Shown one piece after another: positions 1-6,227 of a stretch of 12,940 nt of DNA (the first letter of the stretch is position 1; each line of letters begins with the position of its first letter). The stretch comes from Bacteroidales bacterium (GTDB lineage: Bacteria > Bacteroidota > Bacteroidia > Bacteroidales > Bacteroidaceae), in assembly GCA_004555425.1 (NCBI GenBank), contig SFID01000070.1, forward strand, positions 1-12,940, written 5' to 3'. The position numbers were made by a program, and so were the translations under genes. Below the pieces are notes generated by a model. That model was not told the origin of the DNA, made no database searches, and saw only the letters and a program-made list of their open reading frames with translations.

Positions 1-10
1 ACCTTCGGTT

Positions 11-338
11 TGCGGTATTTATTTTAACACGAATCTTACGAATCTTTCTAATTGCGCGGGGTTAACCTCCAACAAGGAAACAATTCGATTCGTGTTTCAT
101 TAACACGCCCACTTGGAGGTTCTACCCCGCGCGATTAGTAAGATTAGAGAGATTCGTGTTAAAAGAAACACGAATCGAATTGCCTCCTACGTGGAGGTTC
201 TACCCCGCGCGATTAGGAAAATTAGAAAGATTCGTGTTAAAAGAAACACGAATCGAATTGTTTCCTACTTGGAGGTTCTACCCCGCGCGATTAGTAAGAT
301 TCGTATGATTCGTGTTTAAAGAAACAACGCACACCGCA
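11..338. repeat. 78-bp tandem repeat array with an inverted copy
   Basis: Three direct units start at 113, 191 and 269 with an exact 78-bp period; the third is partial and fades near 330. Each begins with TGGAGGTTCTACCCCGCGCG and contains a 10-bp hairpin, GATTCGTGTT facing AACACGAATC (for example 151-176 and 229-254). The segment 25-70 is an inverted copy of 271-317, matching at about nine positions in ten with one indel, so the array has terminal-inverted-repeat-like ends; TGCGGT at 11-16 and ACCGCA at 333-338 extend this. A second small hairpin, CCTCC/GGAGG, sits at the 183-197 junction. The period is divisible by three, so a repetitive reading frame (113-319) runs through it, but this looks like a by-product. 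No flanking target duplication is visible. It could be a MITE-like element or an expanded intergenic repeat. Confidence 0.85.
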
Positions 339-366
339 GTGCCACACATAGACTCGCTATCTGGAG

Positions 367-404
367 CAACCTGAGTAGTTACTTTCGGGTAACTACGCAG
401 GTTG
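367..404. other. Long hairpin with UUCGG-like loop
   Basis: CAACCTG (367-373) and GTAGTTAC (375-382) pair with GTAACTAC (389-396) and CAGGTTG (398-404), with one A-G mismatch in the stem and the loop TTTCGG. That makes 15 paired bases. No T-run follows on either strand, so it is not a standard intrinsic terminator. It could be a structured RNA, a processing site or a protein-binding site lying beyond the end of the minus-strand operon. Confidence 0.7.
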
Positions 405-554
405 AAAATTGTTGACAAGGGAGGTAGTCTGGCACACCACGAAGGGGCAACCTGCGCCTAGCCCCAGTGCAGGGCGAAGCGGCGCCCTGGGTGATTTCGT
501 CCGTCCCCGGCTTTCGCGCGGCAAGGGCAAAAGCATATAGGTAGGTGCTACAAA
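405..554. other. Non-coding GC-rich stretch with a hairpin at 470-489
   Basis: No gene is supported here. CAGGGCG (470-476) pairs with CGCCCTG (483-489) around a 6-nt loop. The wording of the minus strand resembles GC-rich intergenic sequence I associate with Prevotella-like genomes, but that is from memory and not shown by the window. The open frames crossing it are shadows of the gene at 583-1086. Confidence 0.45.
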
Positions 555-572
555 CACGGCGAAAATGCCGTG
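551..572 (-). terminator. Probable terminator of the rod operon
   Basis: On the minus strand CACGGC (572-567) and GCCGTG (560-555) form a 6-bp stem with a 6-nt loop, followed by TTTG (554-551). It starts 10 nt after the stop codon of the last operon gene. The stem is short and the T-run is only three, so it is modest in strength, but the position fits. Confidence 0.55.
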
Positions 573-582
573 CAGAAGCGTC

Positions 583-1086
583 CTATTCGTGCGCGGAGGC
601 GGGAGAGGCTTCCTGCTGATTGATGCCCACGTTGTAGCCTGCATCGTAGCCGTCGCGATAGTTCTCGGCATAAACCTGTCGGGCGCGGGCCGTGGTGAAA
701 TTGCTGTGGTCGTTGTAGCGCTTGAGGTCCTCGCGGCCGTCCGTGCCGTCGTAGAAACCATCCCAATAGCCGTCCTCCGATCCTGCCTCGGCTGCCGAGC
801 GCAGGTCGCGCTGGATGTCGGTCGTATCGGCCTTGGTGGGTGTTGGCAGACTGCCTGCATTGACAATGGGTTGCTCTTCGATGGGCACTGTCGTGTCGGG
901 CACGGCCACAGGTACGGCTGAGGGAGCAACGGCCACCAGGGTTGTGCTGTCGACAGGGAGGGCTGAGAAGGAGCGCTCGCTCCTGGCTCCCACCTTCAGA
1001 TAGGCAATGATGGCCACTGCGGGGAGAACAACGAGGGAGGTGATGGACAACTTGGTGAGTGTCTCGCGCTTTATTTTGAATTTCAT
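583..1086 (-). CDS. Membrane-anchored protein of unknown function, last gene of the rod operon
   Basis: This encodes 167 residues that I do not recognise as a named family. A basic N-terminus (MKFKIKRETLTK) precedes one hydrophobic segment at about residues 13-30, with no lipobox cysteine, so it is a signal anchor or an uncleaved signal. Residues about 40-90 form a Val/Ala/Pro/Thr-rich low-complexity linker. The C-terminal part (about 100-155) is acidic and aromatic, with short DG and YxxG repeats such as DGYWDGFYDGTDG and YRDGYDAGYNVG. The predicted layout is a short cytoplasmic tail, one membrane pass and a periplasmic domain on a flexible stalk. It starts 46 bp after the rodA stop, with no promoter or terminator seen between them, so it is probably co-transcribed with the elongasome genes. 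A role in cell-wall growth is inferred only from this position. The repeats recall glycine-zipper or YxxG-type segments, but no function is assigned. Confidence 0.8.
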   Translation of the reverse strand: MKFKIKRETLTKLSITSLVVLPAVAIIAYLKVGARSERSFSALPVDSTTLVAVAPSAVPVAVPDTTVPIEEQPIVNAGSLPTPTKADTTDIQRDLRSAAEAGSEDGYWDGFYDGTDGREDLKRYNDHSNFTTARARQVYAENYRDGYDAGYNVGINQQEASPASAHE

Positions 1087-1132
1087 ATTGTTCGATGGAT
1101 GCTGTGAGAAAAAGGGGAAGGGGGGGAGGCTA

Positions 1133-2599
1133 TCAACAGCCGAGGCGGGTCTGGTTGCCTACGTCGATGCGCAGGAAGATGAACAACTGGAGGGTGAACC
1201 CCCACAGCGACGAACCGCCATAACTGAAGAAGGGCAGCGGGATGCCGATGACGGGCATCAAGCCCATGACCATGCCGATATTGATGAGCACATGGAAGAG
1301 CAAAATGCTCAATACGCAATAGCCATACACGCGCCCGAAGACTGTCGTTTGCCGTTCGGAGAGGTAGATGAGCCGCAAGATGAGGGCCAAGAATAGTAAC
1401 AGCACCACGGTGCCGCCAACGAAACCTTCCTCCTCGCCCACGGTGCAGAAGATGAAGTCGGTGTCCTGCTCGGGCACGTACTTAAGTTTGGTCTGCGTGC
1501 CGTTCATAAAGCCCTTGCCCGAGAAACCGCCCGAACCGATGGCTATCTTACTCTGATTGACATTGTAGCCCACACCCGACTTGTCTTCTTCCACACCGAG
1601 CAGCACCTTCACGCGCGACTGCTGGTGGGGCTGGAGCACACGATTGAGGGCATAGTCAGCACTGTAGATGAACATCATGCTGCCCAGCGCAAAGAAGGCG
1701 ATGTAGAGATAGCGCATGACGCGGGTGTCAAGGAAATACCAAAACAAATAGGCCACCATCAGCAGACACAGGCCCACAAGCACCCAAGCCACATCATAGG
1801 GAACAATGAAGCGCGAAACCAACCAACCGCCCAGCGCAATACTCGAGCCCCACAGGAGAAAACGGCGCGCATGGCTGGTCCGCGGCAGATAAACGCGCAA
1901 CAGGCCCGTGGTGAAGACCCACGTGAGCAGAAGGACCACAAACTCGCCCACGGGAGTGAGCGTGGAGGGCATCTGAATGTCGGCATGCTGGATGCTGATG
2001 ACGAAATATAGCACGGCGGCCACAGCGGTGAAGAGGAAACTGCCAGGCATACCCTCGCGGTAGAGCATCAAGAAGAAGGCAAAATAGACCAGCGCCGAGC
2101 CCGTCTCCTTCTGGAGAACAATGAGAACCATGGGCAAGAGGATAAGGCCGACAGCCTTGGCCATACAGCGATACTTGGTCATATCGAAGCCGTACGTGCC
2201 GATGAGTTTGGCCAAGGCCAGGGCGGTCACGCATTTGGCAAACTCGGCCGGCTGCAACTTGACAGAGCCAAAACTGATCCACGAGAGCGAGCCCTTGGTG
2301 TCCTGGGCCACAAAGGGCGTTATCAGCAGTACGACCATCATAAGCCCGTAAAGGACGTTGGCCGTAATATCAAAGTAGCGCTCGTCGAGAAGCAGGAGAA
2401 AAATGCCCAACCCGAAGCCCAGTCCGATCCACATCAACTGCTTGCCGGTGCGCGTAGCCATGTTGAAGAAGTCCGTGTCGCCAATTTCGTGACTGGCACC
2501 ACAGATACTGAACCACCCAAAGGTGAGCAAGGCTATGTAGAGAAGGATGACGACCCAATCAACCTGAAGCAGGGGGTTCGTCCTTTGGCTGTAAGACAT
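1133..2599 (-). CDS. rodA: RodA, SEDS-family peptidoglycan glycosyltransferase
   Basis: RodA polymerises lipid II into glycan strands at the inner membrane, working with PBP2 in the elongasome. The 488-residue protein is strongly hydrophobic throughout. SEDS landmarks are in order: QKETGSAL (163-170), LQPHQQSR (322-329), IAIGSGGFSGKG (352-363), PEQDTDFIF (376-384) and PLPFFSYGGSS (454-464). Asp381 of the TDFIF motif corresponds to the essential aspartate of the family. It is about 115 residues longer than E. coli RodA; the excess lies around residues 185-300 and adds membrane segments, as I recall for Bacteroidetes homologues. The ATG at 2599 starts the conserved N-terminal part directly. It follows mrdA by 78 bp, which contain a 7-nt periodic repeat, and is followed 46 bp later by the small membrane protein gene. 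Confidence 0.96.
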   Translation of the reverse strand: MSYSQRTNPLLQVDWVVILLYIALLTFGWFSICGASHEIGDTDFFNMATRTGKQLMWIGLGFGLGIFLLLLDERYFDITANVLYGLMMVVLLITPFVAQDTKGSLSWISFGSVKLQPAEFAKCVTALALAKLIGTYGFDMTKYRCMAKAVGLILLPMVLIVLQKETGSALVYFAFFLMLYREGMPGSFLFTAVAAVLYFVISIQHADIQMPSTLTPVGEFVVLLLTWVFTTGLLRVYLPRTSHARRFLLWGSSIALGGWLVSRFIVPYDVAWVLVGLCLLMVAYLFWYFLDTRVMRYLYIAFFALGSMMFIYSADYALNRVLQPHQQSRVKVLLGVEEDKSGVGYNVNQSKIAIGSGGFSGKGFMNGTQTKLKYVPEQDTDFIFCTVGEEEGFVGGTVVLLLFLALILRLIYLSERQTTVFGRVYGYCVLSILLFHVLINIGMVMGLMPVIGIPLPFFSYGGSSLWGFTLQLFIFLRIDVGNQTRLGC

Positions 2600-2604
2600 G
2601 GCGG

Positions 2605-2653
2605 GGTGATTAGGAATGAGGAATGGAATATAAAGAATGAAGGATAAGAAATT
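2605..2653. repeat. 7-nt periodic repeat upstream of rodA
   Basis: On the plus strand consecutive heptamers run from 2605: GGTGATT, AGGAATG, AGGAATG, GAATATA, AAGAATG, AAGGATA, AGAAATT. The mRNA (minus) strand is therefore pyrimidine-rich with CATTCCT-type units and ends 5 nt before the rodA start codon. This leaves no Shine-Dalgarno sequence, which is usual in Bacteroidetes. A related array lies before mreD. Confidence 0.6.
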
Positions 2654-2677
2654 CTCTCGCGCACACGCGCGCGTTCC

Positions 2678-4516
2678 TTAATTATAATATGGGTAATTGA
2701 TGGAGCGAGCCTGCATGCTGGCGGCCCTCGCCTCCGAAGCGGGCGACAACTCTCCATTGAGATATTGCTCCATAATAAGCGCGCCGATAGGAACACCGAA
2801 GGTAGCACCAAAACCGCCGTTCTCGATATACACAGCAACGGCAATGCGCGGATTGTTCATAGGTGCGAAACCCATAAAAGCAGAGTGGTCGTGGCCGCGG
2901 TTCTGCGCCGTACCCGTCTTGCCGCACACCTCGTAGCCGGGAATGTTGGCCCCGCGACACGTACCGCCCGTCACGGCAGCACGCATGCCCTCCACGGCGT
3001 ATTGATACCACTTCCGGTCCACCATCGTATAGTGCGGGCGACGATAGATGGTGTCTATCTGGCCATCCTGCACGGCGCGGACAATGTGGGGAATGAAATA
3101 GTAGCCGCGGTTCGCCACGGTGGCGGCCAGATTGGCTATCTGCAAGGGCGTGGCCGTGACTTCGCCCTGCCCGATGGAGATGGAGACAACGGTAAGTCCG
3201 TTCCAGTTGTGGCCGATGTGCTTGTCGTAGAACTCGGCATTGGGAATCATGCCACGGGCCTCGCCGGGCAGGTCCACGCCCAACTTATAGCCATAGCCCA
3301 TTCGCACGAGATGGTCCTTCCAGCGCGTCATAGCGCCCTGCACAGAACCGTACTTTTCCGTGGCGCCAAACATACGGTAGAGATTCCAGCAGAAATAGGA
3401 ATTGCAGGAAGTGGCGATGGCAGGCACAAGGGCGATGGGCGAACCGTGGCCGTGGCAACCCACGTGCAGGCCCTTGTAGTTGAAACCGCGACTGCAGGGG
3501 AAGGTGGTCTGCGGCGTGATGATGCCCTCCTGCAAGCCGATGAGGGCTTGCGTAATCTTGAAGGTGGAGCCTGGGGGATAGGTGCCCATGACCGCACGAT
3601 TGAGCATCGGGCTTTTCTTGTCGTTCTTGAGCATCTTGTGATACTTGCCGCGGTCGCGACCGATAAGAGAATCGGGGTCGTAGGTGGGACCCGAGGCCAT
3701 ACAAAGGATTTCGCCCGTGCTGGGCTCGATGGCGACAATCGCGCCGAGCTTACCCTGCAACAAACGCTCGGCCAGGGCTTGCAGGTTCATATCGATGCTG
3801 AGCGTGAGGTTCTTGCCAGGCTTGGGCTCCTTGTCGTATTGGCCATCTTTGTAGTGTCCCTGCGTTCGGCCGCGCACATCACGCAGCATGATGCGGACAC
3901 CTTTCTCGCCGCGGAGGAGGGTCTCGTACGACCGCTCCACACCCAGTTTCCCGATATAGTCGCCACTCTGATAATAGTCGTCTTCTTCGATGTCGTGCTC
4001 GCTGACTTCGCCCACGTCGCCTAGGATATGGGCGGCCAGTTTACTGGCATAGCGGCGCGTGGAACGCTTCTCCACAGAGAAACCCTTGAAGCGGAACAAT
4101 TTCTCGCGAAAGACGGAAAACTCCTCGGCGGGAATCTGTCCCAGAAAAAGTTGCGGCGTGTAGCGGGAATAGTTGCGGCGAGCCTTGATTTCCTGCATCT
4201 TCTTCACATACTCCTCTTCGGTGATGCCGATGGTGCGACAGAAATCGGCGGTATCCACTCCCAGTTGTTCCTGCATCACGACCATGATGTTGTAGGAGGG
4301 TTCGTTGAAAACCATCAACTGACCCTTGCGGTCCTGTATCAGACCGCGCGAAGGGTACTGGATTTCCTTGCGAAAAGCATTGGAATCCGCGTTTTTCTTA
4401 TACTCATCGCTGAGAATCTGCAAGTTGAAAAGGCGCAAAATATAAGTAACCGTGACTATCACAGCCACGGCTCCGATTACATATTTACGATTGGAAAAAT
4501 TGAACTTACCCGACAT
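2678..4516 (-). CDS. mrdA: Penicillin-binding protein 2 (MrdA), elongasome transpeptidase
   Basis: This class B penicillin-binding protein cross-links peptidoglycan made by RodA during lateral wall growth. The 612-residue protein has a membrane anchor at about 11-30, then the dimerisation/pedestal region (YPSRGLIQDRKGQ at 54-66 is typical), then the transpeptidase domain from about 255. The active-site motifs are all present: STFK at 317-320 with the catalytic Ser317, SCN at 370-372 and KTGT at 533-536. Length is normal for the family (E. coli PBP2 has 633 residues). The ATG at 4516 puts the anchor right after a short basic cytoplasmic tail. It begins 17 bp after the mreD stop, so translation may be coupled. 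The Ser/Ala-rich tail after residue 590 has no recognised motif. I see no missing key residue. Confidence 0.96.
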   Translation of the reverse strand: MSGKFNFSNRKYVIGAVAVIVTVTYILRLFNLQILSDEYKKNADSNAFRKEIQYPSRGLIQDRKGQLMVFNEPSYNIMVVMQEQLGVDTADFCRTIGITEEEYVKKMQEIKARRNYSRYTPQLFLGQIPAEEFSVFREKLFRFKGFSVEKRSTRRYASKLAAHILGDVGEVSEHDIEEDDYYQSGDYIGKLGVERSYETLLRGEKGVRIMLRDVRGRTQGHYKDGQYDKEPKPGKNLTLSIDMNLQALAERLLQGKLGAIVAIEPSTGEILCMASGPTYDPDSLIGRDRGKYHKMLKNDKKSPMLNRAVMGTYPPGSTFKITQALIGLQEGIITPQTTFPCSRGFNYKGLHVGCHGHGSPIALVPAIATSCNSYFCWNLYRMFGATEKYGSVQGAMTRWKDHLVRMGYGYKLGVDLPGEARGMIPNAEFYDKHIGHNWNGLTVVSISIGQGEVTATPLQIANLAATVANRGYYFIPHIVRAVQDGQIDTIYRRPHYTMVDRKWYQYAVEGMRAAVTGGTCRGANIPGYEVCGKTGTAQNRGHDHSAFMGFAPMNNPRIAVAVYIENGGFGATFGVPIGALIMEQYLNGELSPASEARAASMQARSINYPYYN

Positions 4517-4533
4517 GATTCAACAAAAAAGGC

Positions 4534-5043
4534 TTAGGATTTTGAGGGACGTATAGCCTCAAAAGCAAGGATAATAAGGAAAGTCAGTAACGCACTGCTC
4601 GAAAATTTCAAAAGGAGATCGGGCCAATGAGAAAGCGAGAAGGCTTCAATCAAAAAGAAAAGGGCGCAATGAACAACCGTGACGCTGCCCGCATAAAGCA
4701 TAAACGATGTGCTGCCCATTGACTTGATGGACGGAACGAGCATCTCCTCGTCGCGGTCTTTCGGAATGAAAGCAGCCAACAGCATAGGCGCTACCAAACC
4801 TACAGCACTGAGTGTGGCGGCAGCCATACCTGGTGTATTGGAAAAGATGTCAATCAACAAGCCCACGAGAAAACCGCTACAGATATAAATCACGCGCATC
4901 GTTCCTGAAGGAAATTTTATCAGGAAATAGACATAGGGCAACGGCGTGGCATATCCCAACAAGTGGATATGGTTGAATAAAGTTGCCTGCAAGAGCACAA
5001 GAAGCAGGACCCACAGGATAAGGCGGACGATATTCTGTAACAC
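4534..5043 (-). CDS. mreD: MreD, rod-shape-determining membrane protein
   Basis: MreD is a small integral membrane protein of the elongasome that works with MreC, MreB, PBP2 and RodA. This 169-residue copy has the usual size and about five hydrophobic segments: roughly 5-22, 33-62 (probably one or two spans), 75-93, 110-135 and 148-163. The segment GFLVGLLIDIFSNTPG is the conserved part typical of MreD, which otherwise diverges widely. The start is GTG at 5043: an in-frame TAA 18-20 nt upstream (5061-5063) excludes a longer protein, and no ATG sits at the right place. Its leader is a pyrimidine-rich 7-nt repeat. It lies 230 bp after mreC, the widest gap within the operon, and 17 bp before mrdA. 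Confidence 0.92.
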   Translation of the reverse strand: MLQNIVRLILWVLLLVLLQATLFNHIHLLGYATPLPYVYFLIKFPSGTMRVIYICSGFLVGLLIDIFSNTPGMAAATLSAVGLVAPMLLAAFIPKDRDEEMLVPSIKSMGSTSFMLYAGSVTVVHCALFFLIEAFSLSHWPDLLLKFSSSALLTFLIILAFEAIRPSKS

Positions 5044-5056
5044 GGTTGGAGAGAAA

Positions 5057-5091
5057 GGGAGTTAGAAGTGAACAGTGAAGAGTGAGGAGTG
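5057..5091. repeat. 7-nt periodic repeat upstream of mreD
   Basis: Five consecutive heptamers on the plus strand keep AGT in the same phase: GGGAGTT, AGAAGTG, AACAGTG, AAGAGTG, AGGAGTG. The mRNA strand reads as CACTNNT-type pyrimidine-rich units. The array begins 13 nt upstream of the GTG start of mreD and resembles the array before rodA (AGGAGTG here, AGGAATG there). Confidence 0.6.
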
Positions 5092-5176
5092 GTTTGAGAA
5101 GACCCCAATTGAAATCAATATAAAACGGGCTGGATAATATCAACCGAAGAAATATTTTCCCTTGCTTTGACTATTG

Positions 5177-5273
5177 AACTAGCAGCCGCAGGCTGCGTTG
5201 AAACCAAGGAGGCTAGCGACCCTAAACCTAGATGGCGCTGCAACCATAGAACCTGAGAGCGCAGCAACCATAG
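5177..5273. repeat. Degenerate tandem repeat of about 24 nt between mreC and mreD
   Basis: Four units begin with AACC or AACT at 5177, 5202, 5225 and 5250 (25, 23, 25 and 24 nt). The last two are closest: GCGCTGCAACCATAG (5235-5249) and GCGCAGCAACCATAG (5259-5273) differ at one base. The first unit contains a perfect small hairpin, GCAGCC (5182-5187) against GGCTGC (5191-5196). The array abuts the mreC stop codon. No gene is visible in 5044-5273. Confidence 0.55.
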
Positions 5274-6131
5274 TTACGGAGTTCCGAAAGCCTCATCGGC
5301 GCGTTTTCGAAGGGTATCTATCTCGGATTTGTAGGGAGTGGTGATAATATATACGTCGCGCACAGTCGAGAGGTCAATGTTCAGGTCAATGTCAAGCCGA
5401 TAGGATTGTCCGTCGGCGGAGTTGAGCACCTTGCGAACCTTTCCCACAAACATACCCGGGGGAAACACGGCCGAATATCCGCTCGTTTCCACAATTTCTC
5501 CCGCCTTGATTTTGGCGTAGCGGGGGATGTCGTCCACGTAGGCCCGACGTGTGTTGTGGCCATCCCATTGCAGATAACCGAAATAACGCTGGCCGCGCAC
5601 GCGACAACTGATGCTGGACTTGCGATTGTTGACGGGAAGCACCAGCGAGTAGTTCGGCCCTGTCATATAGACAATGCCGACCACGCCATTGCCTCCCACG
5701 ACGCCCATCTCGGGACGTAAGCCATCGCTTTCGCCTTGGTCGATAACGAGGAAATTGTTATCGCCCGTGCTTGTATGGGAGACGACTGTGGCAGGCAGCG
5801 CCTGAAAATCTGGCATCTTCGCACGGGTGAGGCTATCCACCTTGAGGGAGTCGCGTTGCAGTTGGCCAAGTTCCTTGCGCAGAGCCTCGCTCTCCATTTG
5901 CAGTCGCAGATTCTCGGCTGTCAGTTGTTGGTTGACGGCTTTGAGATTTCCGTAGGCCAGCGCATCGTCATAGACACGGTTGATGCCTACCGCAGCACCA
6001 TTGGCAGCAGTCAGCCACACGCTTCCCTGGTAATGGTTGAAGCGGAAGAGCAAGAGCAGGCTCACCGCCTCAAGTACCAGAAAGACGAGGAGGTAGTAAT
6101 ATTTGCGAAGAAACTCAAGAAAACCAAACAT
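5274..6131 (-). CDS. mreC: MreC, rod-shape-determining protein
   Basis: MreC is a bitopic inner-membrane protein whose periplasmic part activates PBP2-RodA and links it to MreB through MreD. The 285-residue protein has a short cytoplasmic tail, one membrane helix (about 11-29), a coiled coil (about 60-100, where charged and leucine residues alternate as in NQQLTAENLRLQMESEALRK) and a beta-rich periplasmic domain (about 108-265). Conserved features include DNNFLVIDQGESDGLRPEMGVV, a GVVGIV strand and PVNNRKSSISCRV. Length is typical. The ATG at 6131 gives the expected N-terminus. It lies 96 bp after mreB; an attenuator-like hairpin in that gap may lower its expression relative to mreB. Confidence 0.95.
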   Translation of the reverse strand: MFGFLEFLRKYYYLLVFLVLEAVSLLLLFRFNHYQGSVWLTAANGAAVGINRVYDDALAYGNLKAVNQQLTAENLRLQMESEALRKELGQLQRDSLKVDSLTRAKMPDFQALPATVVSHTSTGDNNFLVIDQGESDGLRPEMGVVGGNGVVGIVYMTGPNYSLVLPVNNRKSSISCRVRGQRYFGYLQWDGHNTRRAYVDDIPRYAKIKAGEIVETSGYSAVFPPGMFVGKVRKVLNSADGQSYRLDIDLNIDLSTVRDVYIITTPYKSEIDTLRKRADEAFGTP

Positions 6132-6183
6132 GAGTGCAGCAGGTTATCGTTGGAAAGAGATACGTAGTTTCAAGACCGAGATG

Positions 6184-6217
6184 CAAAAACGCAGAACTGG
6201 GTCTCAAAACCCAGTTC
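6184..6217 (-). terminator. Attenuator-like hairpin between mreB and mreC
   Basis: On the minus strand GAACTGGGT (6217-6209) pairs perfectly with ACCCAGTTC (6202-6194) around the loop TTTGAG, then TGCG and TTTTT follow. This fits an intrinsic terminator with a slightly displaced U-run. It starts 10 nt after the mreB stop and lies inside the operon, so partial termination giving more mreB than mreCD message is a reasonable inference. Confidence 0.55.
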
Positions 6218-6227
6218 CGAACCCTGT

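Noticed and set aside
25..317. CRISPR array
   Set aside because: The 78-bp units are similar along their whole length with no unique spacers, one copy is inverted, and no cas genes are present.
113..319. Repetitive 68-residue protein across the left array
   Set aside because: The frame stays open only because the 78-bp period is a multiple of three. Most of each unit is palindromic and no promoter or known domain supports translation.
393..929. A 178-codon minus-strand frame overlapping the last operon gene
   Set aside because: It is Arg/Pro-rich shadow sequence in another frame; the frame at 583-1086 has a signal anchor and starts right after rodA.
2765..4024. A 419-codon plus-strand open frame opposite mrdA
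   Set aside because: It lies in the same codon register as mrdA and is explained by the same avoidance of TTA, CTA and TCA. The PBP2 motifs are on the minus strand.
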